Assembly (NCBI GenBank): GCA_900155415.1
Contig: LT700187.1
Coordinates: 2,496,187-2,560,186 of the forward strand
From: Christensenella massiliensis
GTDB taxonomy: Bacteria; Bacillota; Clostridia; Christensenellales; Christensenellaceae
Direction of reading: 5' to 3'
Length of the DNA stretch: 64,000 nucleotides
Shown: positions 8,402-16,861 of the stretch, piece by piece
How positions within the stretch are numbered: position 1 is the stretch's first letter
Layout of the letters: each line of letters starts with the position of its first letter
Translations under genes and position numbers: made by a program
Notes under the pieces: model-generated
Seen by the model: only the letters and a program-made list of their open reading frames with translations
Told to the model about the DNA's origin: nothing
Database searches by the model: none

Positions 8402-9073
8402 ATGGAAAGCTTTTTTCGTTTTTTTCCCGAGCTTGTAAACGGCCTTGGTTTAACGCTCTCGCTTTTTGTACTGACGCTTGTTTGCTCTATTCCGCTCGGC
8501 TTCCTGTGCTCACAGGCCGGTCTTTCCAAAAATAAAGTTGGGCGCGGGGTCTATCTTGCCTACGTAACGATCATGCGTGGCACGCCGCTTATTTTGCAGG
8601 TATGCTTCCTATATTTCGGCATCAATCTCCTGCTGACCACCTTGGGCGTTCCTGCCGATGTTTTTCGTCTCGACCGTTTTGTCGGCGCATTTATTGCCTT
8701 TGTGCTCAACTATACCGCTTATTTCAGCGAAATCTTCCGCGGCGGGATCCAGTCCATCAACCGCGGGCAGTATGAAGCCGCATCCGTTCTCGGGCTGTCC
8801 AAGAGCCTCACTATGCGCAAAATCGTGATCCCTCAGGTGTTCAAGATCGTAATGCCCTCCATCGGGAATGAAGTGATCAATCTTGTAAAAGATACCGCCC
8901 TTGTCAGTCTGATTGCGATCGAGGATCTTATGATGCTTGCATGGTCGGCTACGAACCGTGAGGCTTCCGTTATGCCGCTTATTGTTGCAATGGTGTTCTA
9001 TCTGGCCATCAATGCTGTTGTAACACTCGTATTGCGCAAAATCGAAAAACGTATGAGCTATTATAGGATTTAA
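8402..9073 (+). CDS. Polar amino acid ABC transporter, permease
   Basis: A 223-residue inner-membrane permease of the HisMQ/GlnP type (PF00528) with about five membrane segments. The cytoplasmic EAA loop that docks on the ATPase is visible at YEAASVLGLSKSLTMRKIVIP. The N-terminal pattern FFPELVNGLGLTLSLF is typical of these permeases. The ribosome site is TTGAGGAG. The ATP-binding gene begins 12 bases after the stop. Only one permease gene is present, so it would act as a homodimer. Confidence 0.93.
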   Translation: MESFFRFFPELVNGLGLTLSLFVLTLVCSIPLGFLCSQAGLSKNKVGRGVYLAYVTIMRGTPLILQVCFLYFGINLLLTTLGVPADVFRLDRFVGAFIAFVLNYTAYFSEIFRGGIQSINRGQYEAASVLGLSKSLTMRKIVIPQVFKIVMPSIGNEVINLVKDTALVSLIAIEDLMMLAWSATNREASVMPLIVAMVFYLAINAVVTLVLRKIEKRMSYYRI

Positions 9074-9085
9074 GGTGGGCAAATC

Positions 9086-9847
9086 ATGAGTATACTTGAA
9101 GTAAAAAAGCTGAATAAAAGTTTTGGCAGCACACATATTCTAAAGGATATCGACCTCTCTCTTGAAAAGGGCGATACTATGGCGATCATCGGCCCGTCCG
9201 GAAGCGGAAAATCGACCCTGCTTCGCTGCATCAACTGCCTTGAACGCGCGGAAAAGGGAACTATCATTCTCAATGGGATCACAATCGCGGAAGAAAAAGA
9301 GAACGGTATGGAATATTTGAAAGACGATGAGCTTCGCATGGCGCGGCTTCATTTAGGAATGGTGTTCCAAAATTTCAACCTGTTTCCACATCTCACCGTT
9401 TTGGAGAATCTGACGCTCGCTCCCATGAATGTGGATAAGAAATCTCAGACTGAGGCGGAAAAAACTGCGCGTGAGCTGCTTGCCAAGGTCGGGCTTTCAG
9501 ATAAATCCGATTCCTATCCCTGTGAGCTTTCCGGCGGTCAAAGCCAGCGTGTGGCGATCGCCCGTGCACTCGCGATGGATCCGGATATTCTCTGCTTCGA
9601 CGAACCAACCTCCGCTCTTGACCCGGAGCTTACCGGAGAGGTATTGCAAGTCATTAAGGAATTGGCCGCGGAACACATGACGATGCTGATCGTCACTCAT
9701 GAGATGGGATTTGCGAAAGAGGTCGCCAGTCAGGTCGTATTCATGGATGACGGGCGCATCACCGGGCGCGGAACGCCTGAAGAGCTTCTCGTCAATCCTA
9801 AGGAAGAACGAATACGCGCTTTCCTCAACAAGCTTCTCAGCGTCTGA
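9086..9847 (+). CDS. Polar amino acid ABC transporter, ATP-binding protein
   Basis: A 253-residue ABC ATPase of the GlnQ/HisP type that energises the permease encoded just upstream. Walker [10 protein letters not shown] is at residues 36-44, the Q-loop is in [11 protein letters not shown], the ABC signature is [15 protein letters not shown], and Walker B with the catalytic glutamate is [12 protein letters not shown]. The H-loop histidine is in IVTHEMGFA. The ribosome site is AAGGTGGG. The gene ends the three-gene operon and is followed by a GC-rich hairpin terminator. Confidence 0.95.
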   Translation: MSILEVKKLNKSFGSTHILKDIDLSLEKGDTMAIIGPSGSGKSTLLRCINCLERAEKGTIILNGITIAEEKENGMEYLKDDELRMARLHLGMVFQNFNLFPHLTVLENLTLAPMNVDKKSQTEAEKTARELLAKVGLSDKSDSYPCELSGGQSQRVAIARALAMDPDILCFDEPTSALDPELTGEVLQVIKELAAEHMTMLIVTHEMGFAKEVASQVVFMDDGRITGRGTPEELLVNPKEERIRAFLNKLLSV

Positions 9848-9856
9848 ATATCTATC

Positions 9857-9886
9857 GGGTAGGGCTTCCCCTGCCCTTTTGTTTTG
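9857..9886 (+). terminator. Rho-independent terminator after the ABC operon
   Basis: GGGTAGGG pairs with CCCTGCCC around CTTC, followed by TTTTGTTTT. Confidence 0.85.
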
Positions 9887-9955
9887 CTTTTCTTTTTTCA
9901 GGGGAAGTGTTAGTATAAAAGAGAACAGGATTTTTGCAGCTTTTGGAGTAATCGA

Positions 9956-10699
9956 ATGGATATTACAAAACTGGAACAAAATTATACGATTCGGGCATAC
10001 GATGTCGATACGAAAGGAAAATGGCGGCCATCCGCTATCCTTTCCCGTATGCAGGAGATCGCGGAAGACCATGCTATTCTTGCTCACTGCGGCAGAAAAG
10101 AGCTTGTGGAAGAACGCGGTATCGCATGGATGCTCACCCGGCTCCATCTTGAGATGAAGCGTTATCCAGACTTGATGGATGAAATCAGGGTCGTTACGTG
10201 GCCGGGAAAACCTACCCGCCTTTTTTTCGTCCGTCACACCATGTTTTTCGATGCGCAGGGCAATGAGCTCGGCCGCGCTACTTCTCTATGGGTTCTTTTT
10301 GATATCAAGGGCCGTTTTTTATGCCGCACCGGAGATATCGCGGAGAATTATCCATACGATCTCTCTCATGGTACTGCGCTGCCCGACCCGGGAAAGATCC
10401 GGCTGCCCGACCCGATGGAATATAAAACTTCCCGAACAGTAGCATATAGCGAAGTAGACATGAACCGCCACCTGAACAATGCAAAATATGCAGACTGGGT
10501 CTGCGAGCTTTTCGATTCGGAAACATTAAAAAAAGATTCTATTCGGGATTTCCGAATCAATTTTATTGCCGAGGCCTATATGGGACAGACGGTCGACCTC
10601 TATCGCAGGGATATTGACGGTATATCCTATATCTGCGGTAAAACGGGAGATAAAACAGTATTTGATGCTTCCGTAATTTGGGAAAGCGAGGCAAATTAG
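9956..10699 (+). CDS. Acyl-ACP thioesterase (double hot-dog fold)
   Basis: This 247-residue protein matches the bacterial branch of the FatA/FatB acyl-ACP thioesterases (PF01643), which release free fatty acids from acyl carrier protein. The first hot-dog domain covers residues ~5-140 and contains RGIAWMLTRLHLEM. The second contains YSEVDMNRHLNNAKYADW near residue 163, with the conserved Asp, His and Asn of the active site. A GGAG ribosome site lies 7 bases before the ATG. The phosphofructokinase gene begins 4 bases after the stop, so the two are probably co-translated. Chain-length preference is unknown. Confidence 0.9.
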   Translation: MDITKLEQNYTIRAYDVDTKGKWRPSAILSRMQEIAEDHAILAHCGRKELVEERGIAWMLTRLHLEMKRYPDLMDEIRVVTWPGKPTRLFFVRHTMFFDAQGNELGRATSLWVLFDIKGRFLCRTGDIAENYPYDLSHGTALPDPGKIRLPDPMEYKTSRTVAYSEVDMNRHLNNAKYADWVCELFDSETLKKDSIRDFRINFIAEAYMGQTVDLYRRDIDGISYICGKTGDKTVFDASVIWESEAN

Positions 10700-10703
10700 C
10701 AGT

Positions 10704-11780
10704 ATGACAAAACGAATTGGTATCCTCACAAGCGGAGGTGATTGCCCCGGCTTAAATGCAGCGATCCGCGGCGTTGCCCGGGCCGCCTATGACAGAATGG
10801 AGGGCGTTGAGATCATTGGCATCGCAGACGGCTATTCCGGCCTTATCAAGGGCGATTACCGCGTGATGGAGCAGCGCGAATTTTCAGGCATCCTGACGTT
10901 GGGTGGAACGATACTCGGAACCGCTCGCACTCCATTTAAGGATATGCGCAAGATCGGTGACGACAATATTGATAAAGTGTCGAGTATGGTCAAAAACTAT
11001 GAAAAAATGAAACTTGATTGCCTGTGCACACTCGGGGGAAACGGCACGCATAAAACGGCCAATCTTCTTGCAGAGGAAGGACTGAATGTGATCGGGCTTC
11101 CGAAAACGATCGATAACGACATTTGGGGAACGGATGTAACGTTCGGCTTTCATACCGCCGTCGATATTGCTACAGACGTGATAGACCGTGTCCATACGAC
11201 TGCAGCAAGCCACGGCCGCGTTATGGTCGTAGAGCTTATGGGGAACAAGGCCGGCTGGCTCACCATCTATGCAGGCGTTGCGGGCGGCGCGGATGTAATC
11301 TTGATCCCGGAGATCCCTTTTGACCGCGAAACGGTGATCGAGGCGGTCAGAAAACGTGCGGAGCACGGAAAAGCCTTTTCCATCGTTGCTGTTGCAGAGG
11401 GCGCCATCCGCACTGATGAAGCCGGCCTGAAGCGAAAAGAAATTCGTGAAAAACGTGCGGCAGAGGGTTTTTCATCCGTTTCCACCCGTTTGGCTCATGC
11501 TATCGAGGCAACGACAGGAATCGAAACGCGGGTCGTTGTTCCCGGGCATATCCAACGCGGGGGCAGTCCCAGTGCGTACGACCGCGTCCTTTCTACCAAA
11601 TTCGGTGTGCAGGCCGCTGAATTGATCTATCAGAATAAATTCGGCTATACGGTCGCCAAACAAAAAGACCGTTTGACGCAAAACAAGCTGTCGGAGATTG
11701 CCGGAAAGCCTAAACCAGTCACCCCGGACAGCGATATCGTCCGTGCGGCAAGACATATCGGCATTTGCCTCGGAGATTAA
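10704..11780 (+). CDS. pfkA: 6-phosphofructokinase (Gly104/Lys124 type)
   Basis: Phosphorylates fructose 6-phosphate in glycolysis. The 358-residue protein has GGDCPGLNAAIRG at residues 11-23, GGNG at 111-114 and PKTIDND at 133-139. Aligned to E. coli PfkA with an offset of 10, Gly114 takes the place of Gly104, which normally marks ATP enzymes. Lys134 takes the place of Gly124, and lysine there is usual in PPi enzymes. Asp137 is the catalytic base. Asn113 replaces the Asp103 that helps hold Mg-ATP. This mixed pattern is known from group III PFKs, where ATP use is common, but the phosphate donor should not be assumed. The gene is tightly coupled to the thioesterase and ends at a strong terminator. 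Confidence 0.92.
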   Translation: MTKRIGILTSGGDCPGLNAAIRGVARAAYDRMEGVEIIGIADGYSGLIKGDYRVMEQREFSGILTLGGTILGTARTPFKDMRKIGDDNIDKVSSMVKNYEKMKLDCLCTLGGNGTHKTANLLAEEGLNVIGLPKTIDNDIWGTDVTFGFHTAVDIATDVIDRVHTTAASHGRVMVVELMGNKAGWLTIYAGVAGGADVILIPEIPFDRETVIEAVRKRAEHGKAFSIVAVAEGAIRTDEAGLKRKEIREKRAAEGFSSVSTRLAHAIEATTGIETRVVVPGHIQRGGSPSAYDRVLSTKFGVQAAELIYQNKFGYTVAKQKDRLTQNKLSEIAGKPKPVTPDSDIVRAARHIGICLGD

Positions 11781-11797
11781 GCGTAATAAAAAAACAG

Positions 11798-11836
11798 AAA
11801 GCGCCGGATAGGAATCCGGCGCTTCTTGTTTTTTCT
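11798..11836. terminator. Bidirectional terminator between convergent genes
   Basis: AAGCGCCGGAT pairs with ATCCGGCGCTT. T-rich runs follow on both strands, so it can serve pfkA and the homocysteine methyltransferase gene that converges on it. Confidence 0.9.
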
Positions 11837-11837
11837 G

Positions 11838-13100
11838 TTATCGTTCGACGCCCACTGCTCCATAAAGCTCTGTAAGGCCCTGTTTTGCATCCTGCATGAT
11901 CCCCGCTCTGCCCGCATAATACCGTAGGAAGCCCTGTATGAGCTCCGGCGTTCCGCCTTTTACGATCACGGGCTTTTTCACGAACATTCCCAGTGTAGCT
12001 GTAAAGCTCCACATATCGAAAAATAGTTCCATCTGTCCAAAATCCAGAACGACTGCGTCCGCTTCTCCTGCATCCATCGGAATAGCATCCATCAGGCAAT
12101 AATAATCCCCGTTCCTTAAGCCATCCAAGACAGACTGTATATCGAGCCTCATTTCCGCCGTTTTGACAGCTTCGATCTCTACCGCCTCATACGCGGAAGC
12201 GATCACCGCTTTGTCCGGCCATCTATCCTGCGGTCTCTGCAGACGGTCGACGGCAGCCCGCAGCGCTTTGATATGCTCCGGTCCGCTGCCGCAGCAGCCG
12301 CCTATCAGCCGCACGCCGCTTTCAGCGAACTCCGGAACGAGCCGCGAAAAATCTTCCGGCTTCTGTTTGAATACGGCAACGCCGTCCTCCATCTCAGGAA
12401 GCCCCGCATTTGGTTTTACAGACAGCGGCAAAGAAATCGTTTCATGCATATTGCGTATCGGCTCAAGCAGGCTCTCCGGTCCTCCGGAACAGTTTGCTCC
12501 CATGAGCGAAACTCCCATGCCCGCGCAAACGGCAGCACAGGCGGCAGGTGTATTGCCCGACATCGTTCGCTCTCCGTCGAACGTCATACTGGCAATGACC
12601 TCAAATCCTCCTGTTTCCCGTGCTGCCACGATCGCTGCCCGCATTTCGTTTAAATCTGTAAAGGTCTCAAAGTTGACGATCGATATCCCCGCATCCCGCA
12701 AGGGTTTGAGCTGCTGCCGGAATACTGCGGACATAGATTCAAAGGTCATGTCTCCCGCCGGTTCAAAAAACAGTCCGGTCGGACCTACGGAAGCGGCAAC
12801 CATCACATTTTCCTTCGCGCAGTCAAGCGCTAATTTCGCTCCCTCATAGTTGATTTCATATAGCTTATCTTCCAGTCCATGGTTTTTAAGCGACGGAGCA
12901 TTGGCGCAAAAAGTATTCGTCTGTATAATATCTGCGCCCGCTTCAATATATTCCCTGTGCACCTCGCTTACCTTGTCTGCATGGGAAAGATTCCATTCTT
13001 CTGCGCTGTCTCCGCCGGAAAGCCCTTTCATTTGCAGCATAACTCCCTTGGAGCCGTCGTATACTAATATTCTGTCTGCACATCTTTCCAGTAAATTCAT
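11838..13100 (-). CDS. Homocysteine S-methyltransferase domain protein with unusual C-terminal tail
   Basis: The first ~290 residues are a homocysteine-binding TIM barrel (PF02574) as in the N-terminus of MetH and in betaine-homocysteine methyltransferases. The three zinc-ligand cysteines are in GANCSGG and GGCCGSGPEH. The remaining ~120 residues do not match a complete pterin- or B12-binding domain. Segments such as DAVVLDFG and KKPVIVKGGTPELIQGFLR loosely recall a shortened dihydropteroate-synthase-like barrel, which is an inference. The ribosome site is AAAGGA and a good promoter lies upstream. It may methylate homocysteine with a partner protein or a small methyl donor. The donor is not identifiable. 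Confidence 0.8.
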   Translation of the reverse strand: MNLLERCADRILVYDGSKGVMLQMKGLSGGDSAEEWNLSHADKVSEVHREYIEAGADIIQTNTFCANAPSLKNHGLEDKLYEINYEGAKLALDCAKENVMVAASVGPTGLFFEPAGDMTFESMSAVFRQQLKPLRDAGISIVNFETFTDLNEMRAAIVAARETGGFEVIASMTFDGERTMSGNTPAACAAVCAGMGVSLMGANCSGGPESLLEPIRNMHETISLPLSVKPNAGLPEMEDGVAVFKQKPEDFSRLVPEFAESGVRLIGGCCGSGPEHIKALRAAVDRLQRPQDRWPDKAVIASAYEAVEIEAVKTAEMRLDIQSVLDGLRNGDYYCLMDAIPMDAGEADAVVLDFGQMELFFDMWSFTATLGMFVKKPVIVKGGTPELIQGFLRYYAGRAGIMQDAKQGLTELYGAVGVER

Positions 13101-13135
13101 TCAAAATTCCTTTCTGATATTTGATTTCTCGTTTT

Positions 13136-13164
13136 ATTATACTGCATTCTACCCCTTGTTTGAA
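13136..13164 (-). promoter_or_regulatory. Promoter of the homocysteine methyltransferase gene
   Basis: On the minus strand: TTCAAA, a 17-bp spacer and a perfect TATAAT. The leader is too short (about 30 bases) to hold a SAM riboswitch. Confidence 0.65.
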
Positions 13165-13232
13165 CTGCAAAATGCATATTCAGGAAAAACTTGGGTATTA
13201 TAATTTCATAAAATCCGGGAGGATAGCTTACT

Positions 13233-13787
13233 ATGGAACTTAAAAATACATCATTGAAACCTCGTCTGCTTCGTTGGGAAATCTTCGGTGCGATCATCGT
13301 CTGTGTCCTTGCCCCGCTGTTTCACTTTCTGTTCGAGTGGTCCGGCGAAAACGCATTCGTCGGGATATTTGCAGCAGTGAATGAAAGCGTATGGGAGCAT
13401 ACTAAGATCGTCTATTTTCCGTTTCTGTTTTTTGCTGTTTTCGAGTATTTTATTGTAAAACCGGAGGCCCGCCGTTTCTTTGTAGCAAAAGCAGTCTCTA
13501 TGGGCTTGATTTTACTGATCATGATTACATTTTTTTATACATACTCCGGTATGTTTGGAACAGAAAGTCTTGCTGTAGATATCATCTTCACATTTGTCCT
13601 TACGTTCTTTGCGTTCTTCATTTCCTACCGTCTATACATTTCTCCCCGCCTTATCGAATTATATATTGTTCCGGCATCGGTCCTGTTCGCAGCTGTCCTG
13701 CTCATGGAACTGTTGTTCACTGCATTCCCGCCTCATATCCCACTTTTTCAGGATACGGGAAGCGGCTTATTCGGGTTCCCGGTATAA
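13233..13787 (+). CDS. Small integral membrane protein (DUF6512-like)
   Basis: A 184-residue hydrophobic protein with about five membrane helices (roughly residues 17-35, 55-73, 85-103, 112-130 and 145-165). The motif AAVNESVWEHTK near residue 50 resembles the conserved loop of the DUF6512 family, for which I know no function. The start is preceded by GGGAGGATAGCTTACT. It is transcribed away from the homocysteine methyltransferase gene and ends at a clear terminator. TATAAT at 13199-13204 is a possible -10 element without a good -35. Confidence 0.7.
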   Translation: MELKNTSLKPRLLRWEIFGAIIVCVLAPLFHFLFEWSGENAFVGIFAAVNESVWEHTKIVYFPFLFFAVFEYFIVKPEARRFFVAKAVSMGLILLIMITFFYTYSGMFGTESLAVDIIFTFVLTFFAFFISYRLYISPRLIELYIVPASVLFAAVLLMELLFTAFPPHIPLFQDTGSGLFGFPV

Positions 13788-13837
13788 AATACAGGAACAG
13801 GCCATGACCATTGTGTAAGCCGATGGACCCGGATACC

Positions 13838-13872
13838 GGCAGTCCTTTAAGGGACTGCCTTATTTTTATTTT
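13838..13872 (+). terminator. Rho-independent terminator after the membrane protein gene
   Basis: GGCAGTCC pairs with GGACTGCC, followed by TTATTTTTATTTTT. Confidence 0.88.
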
Positions 13873-14032
13873 TGCTTGTCGGCTCTTCTGTAAACAGTCT
13901 TTATTTATTCTTTCAGGTTCATTTAGCCTGCGGATGCAGTTGGCTACACGGTTTCCATATTAGTTTTTCCTTACAGCTACAGTTTTTTATTCCCCGCATA
14001 TTCCAGTCCGTTTTTTTACGCTTAGGCACACA

Positions 14033-14062
14033 TACAAAAAAACCGGCTTTGATAGCCGGCCT
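14033..14062 (-). terminator. Rho-independent terminator after desulfoferrodoxin gene
   Basis: Minus-strand GCCGGCT/AGCCGGT stem followed by TTTTTTTG, 12 bases beyond the stop codon at 14075. The 200 bases between this and the previous terminator hold no visible gene. Confidence 0.85.
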
Positions 14063-14074
14063 TTTGCTTTCCTG

Positions 14075-14455
14075 TTACGATTCGTTTTTCCATAATCCAT
14101 GAAGATTGCAATACTCAAAGATCCTGAATTCATCGGAATCGATTTGAAATTCCGCCTTCGGCGCTTCTCCCGGCCTTAAAACACGGCGCTGGATACGGTC
14201 TGGTGTTTCTACTGCGATCCACTCGATATAATGCTCTTCCGTCATTGGGTGCTCTACGCTGCCCACCTGTACGGAAAGAATGTTCCCTTTTTTCTCATAT
14301 ACGGGCACATGCTTTTCCTGCGCTGCGTCGACTGTATTCGGCTCAAGCTTTTTCATCGGCTTTCCGCAGCATACCAACTCGCCGCCGCCATCTTTTATGA
14401 GTTCGACGATATTTCCGCACATCTCACATCTGTAAAAAATTACCTTTTCTTTCAT
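14075..14455 (-). CDS. dfx: Desulfoferrodoxin (superoxide reductase)
   Basis: Reduces superoxide to hydrogen peroxide without making oxygen, a standard defence of anaerobes. The 126-residue protein has both iron sites. The rubredoxin-like centre I uses Cys10, Cys13, Cys29 and Cys30. The catalytic centre II uses His49, His69, His75, Cys116 and His119, with Glu47 as the usual sixth ligand. These numbers coincide with those of Desulfovibrio desulfoferrodoxin, so it is the full two-centre (2Fe) form. The ribosome site is AGGGGAATTATC. It is monocistronic and ends at a strong terminator. Confidence 0.97.
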   Translation of the reverse strand: MKEKVIFYRCEMCGNIVELIKDGGGELVCCGKPMKKLEPNTVDAAQEKHVPVYEKKGNILSVQVGSVEHPMTEEHYIEWIAVETPDRIQRRVLRPGEAPKAEFQIDSDEFRIFEYCNLHGLWKNES

Positions 14456-14534
14456 GATAATTCCCCTTACTTCAAAAATTCAGACGCTTCCATCTGTTGC
14501 CCTTTTAATAAACCATTCAACTCCCGTCTAAACC

Positions 14535-15782
14535 TCAGGAACGCTTTTGTCCGGAAAAATAAGAAATATATTTAAGCTTCGGTCCCTCCGGAAACAGCAT
14601 GGCATGTAAATCTAAAAAATAGTCATCCGTCATACTTGCGATATAATCCACAACGACCTGATTCGGTTCTTCCTTCAGGTAAGCTTCCTTCAAGCCCTCT
14701 GCCCGCGAAAACCCACGGTATATATGGTTGATATGATGTCTGAAAACAGGCGAAGCCTCATCCTGTTTTATAAAGTCGTCCAGAAGCTTTTCATATACGC
14801 GTGCAAACATCTCACGAATTGTCGGATAGGGCTCGTTCCTGTCCTGCGGCTCATAAATACGCTTGAAATTTACCTGCTTTTCATAGGCGAGCGCATCTGC
14901 ATATTTCTCATCCAGCTTGATATAAGGTCGTCCATAGCTGTTTGATACTACATTTGTAATAATATTGTTGATAAAGTCGGAGTTTGTAGAGCCCAATACA
15001 TCGTTTTTAGAAAAAGGCTCCTGCATGCCGATTTTCAGGATCTGTGCATCCTGCCTGTCTTTTCCCAAATAGGCAATGACATCCGCAAGACGTACAACGC
15101 AGCCCTCCAGCGTAGACGGAACCAGCCTGCCAACCGCGTCCTCCTGTGTGTAGCATTCCTCCATCTGGCGCTCAAACTCTGCGAAAACTCCCGCTGCATC
15201 CTGAGAATGATATTCGCGCGGGCGATATTCACCGCTCACCTTTTCCCCGTTATGGCATAATATGCCGTTCAGCACCTGAAGACTGAGGTTCAGCGACAAC
15301 ACCTTGTCTAAAATGCGCGCGCTGTGTACATTATGATTAAAATACCGTCCTGTGCCCGCATGATAGAGCCGCGAAAGAAAGCGTTCCCCCGCATGCCCAA
15401 AGGGCGTATGTCCAAGATCGTGCCCAAGGGCGATCGCTTCGATCAAATCGAGATTCAGATTCAGCATACGGCCAATATTGCGGGCTATCCGTGAAACAAG
15501 CTGCACATGCAGGATCCGGCGCGTGATATCATCGTTTTTATAAAGAGAAAACACCTGCGTCTTATCTGCGTAACGGTTAAAATAACGGCAGTAAAGTATC
15601 CGCTCGCTGTCCTTTGCAAAATTGGGGCGCTGTACGCGGAATCGTTCTTCTTCCCTCCGTATGGAACGGTCGTCCCGCGTTGCATATTCGTACATTTCAT
15701 CCTGCCTGTGCTTCAGGTCTGCGTAGACCGCATCCCGTACTTTTGGCTCAAGCTCCAAATATTTTTTCTCTCTTTTTTCCAT
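14535..15782 (-). CDS. dgt: Deoxyguanosinetriphosphate triphosphohydrolase-like HD protein
   Basis: HD-superfamily enzyme expected to split dNTPs into deoxynucleoside and triphosphate, affecting nucleotide pools. The metal-binding HD motif is in HDLGHTPFGHAGE, preceded by a histidine-containing helix in LVSRIARNIGRMLNL. A second conserved segment, HNVHSARILDKVLSL, follows. The 415-residue length fits the dGTPase-like family. The N-terminal ~50 residues are strongly charged. A GCGAGGAGTAAGCGT ribosome site precedes the ATG at 15782. Substrate preference within the dNTPs cannot be predicted. It appears to stand alone. Confidence 0.88.
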   Translation of the reverse strand: MEKREKKYLELEPKVRDAVYADLKHRQDEMYEYATRDDRSIRREEERFRVQRPNFAKDSERILYCRYFNRYADKTQVFSLYKNDDITRRILHVQLVSRIARNIGRMLNLNLDLIEAIALGHDLGHTPFGHAGERFLSRLYHAGTGRYFNHNVHSARILDKVLSLNLSLQVLNGILCHNGEKVSGEYRPREYHSQDAAGVFAEFERQMEECYTQEDAVGRLVPSTLEGCVVRLADVIAYLGKDRQDAQILKIGMQEPFSKNDVLGSTNSDFINNIITNVVSNSYGRPYIKLDEKYADALAYEKQVNFKRIYEPQDRNEPYPTIREMFARVYEKLLDDFIKQDEASPVFRHHINHIYRGFSRAEGLKEAYLKEEPNQVVVDYIASMTDDYFLDLHAMLFPEGPKLKYISYFSGQKRS

Positions 15783-15922
15783 ACGCTTACTCCTCGCGGT
15801 TCCATTATAACACAGATCGTCTTGCCCGTCTTTTGTAAATTTATTTGAAATAATTACGCTTTTCGTTTGCTATAGGGGGTGTCCGTGTATTAATATAAAA
15901 ACGAATATTGGAGGAATTTATA

Positions 15923-16603
15923 ATGAAGAAGCTTTTATTGGGGGCCTTAGCCCTTACAGTATGTTCCCTGTTTCTTTTTGCCGGCTGCGCTCCATCATCT
16001 GCACCGTCCGATACAGACGAAGAGCTTACGCTTACGGCGGCAGGAACTGTCACAGATATCGTATCCTCGGAAGATGGAACTGCCAGTATAACGGTTGACG
16101 GCAGCGGTATGGAATCGGATGCGGTTTACCAGTCTATGATCCTTCATGTCGCCAACGGGACTGTCGTTGAAGCGGATGGAAAGACCGATACATATAGAGA
16201 CGGTATGATAAAGGTCGGCGATACGGTGGAGGCATATTTTCTCCCTACCGCACCTGTAACAGCTTCTGAGCCGCCGCAGGGAACACCGGAAAAAATCGTA
16301 GTGACTGCATCCGGTTCGTCCTCCGATGTACAGCGGGAGTTTCAGGGTACGATAACCGAAATCGATAAAGATAACGATTATCTGCTTGTTTACGTGCAAA
16401 GCGGGGAGGACAGCGAGCCTGCCGACGATCTTCGCGCCGTCGTATCGTCTGATACTGTGATCACCTCTGAAAGCGCACCCGAGCAGGCCCTCTCTATGGA
16501 TGATCTTGCTGTTGGGCAGGCCGTTACCGTAACGACCGATGGACGTATGACCTTTTCTATTCCGCCGCAGGCCAATGCGCTGAGTATTGTATTGCATTCA
16601 TGA
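15923..16603 (+). CDS. Putative lipoprotein with two tandem beta-rich repeats
   Basis: A secreted lipoprotein of 226 residues. The signal runs to Cys22 in the lipobox LFAGC. The mature part holds two similar units of roughly 90 residues. Each begins GT(V/I)T(D/E)I, has an alternating beta pattern, contains a (K)VG(D/Q) turn and ends with a Pro-Gln-rich segment before a final beta strand. This suggests an internal duplication of a small OB-like or DUF3221/DUF5666-like domain. No catalytic motif is visible. I start at 15923 because GGAGG lies 8 bases upstream; an in-frame start at 15908 would precede the ribosome site. A GC-rich terminator lies about 170 bases downstream. Function unknown. Confidence 0.75.
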   Translation: MKKLLLGALALTVCSLFLFAGCAPSSAPSDTDEELTLTAAGTVTDIVSSEDGTASITVDGSGMESDAVYQSMILHVANGTVVEADGKTDTYRDGMIKVGDTVEAYFLPTAPVTASEPPQGTPEKIVVTASGSSSDVQREFQGTITEIDKDNDYLLVYVQSGEDSEPADDLRAVVSSDTVITSESAPEQALSMDDLAVGQAVTVTTDGRMTFSIPPQANALSIVLHS

Positions 16604-16770
16604 CATGCCTTTTAAAATGACCCGGACTTTCGATAGACCCATATTATTACGGATGATCAGGCGTTTTTTCTAAGTTGCTCATTTGCGGACAAGGAAAGCG
16701 CACCCGCAGACCCGCTCATATAGCAGTTTTATGGCCGTGCGCTCTGCGTAGAATAAAACCGCCGCAACTC

Positions 16771-16800
16771 GACCGCCCGTTCGCGGGCGGTCTTTATGTT
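16771..16800 (+). terminator. Rho-independent terminator
   Basis: A nine-base-pair stem GACCGCCCG/CGGGCGGTC with a TTCG tetraloop, followed by TTTATGTT. The 167 bases between the lipoprotein stop and this hairpin contain several shorter inverted repeats but no gene I can support. Confidence 0.85.
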
Positions 16801-16806
16801 CCCTTC

Positions 16807-16833
16807 ATAAAAAATATCCGACCCTAAAAGAGC
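16807..16833 (-). terminator. Terminator after the aldehyde dehydrogenase gene
   Basis: Minus-strand TATCCG/CGGATA stem with wobble pairs inside, followed by TTTTTTATG, 29 bases past the stop codon. Confidence 0.7.
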
Positions 16834-16861
16834 CGGATACTGTTATGTGAACACGGGATTT

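Noticed and set aside
13101..13232. Possible SAM riboswitch before the homocysteine methyltransferase
   Set aside because: The promoter leaves a leader of about 30 bases, too short for any SAM-binding fold.
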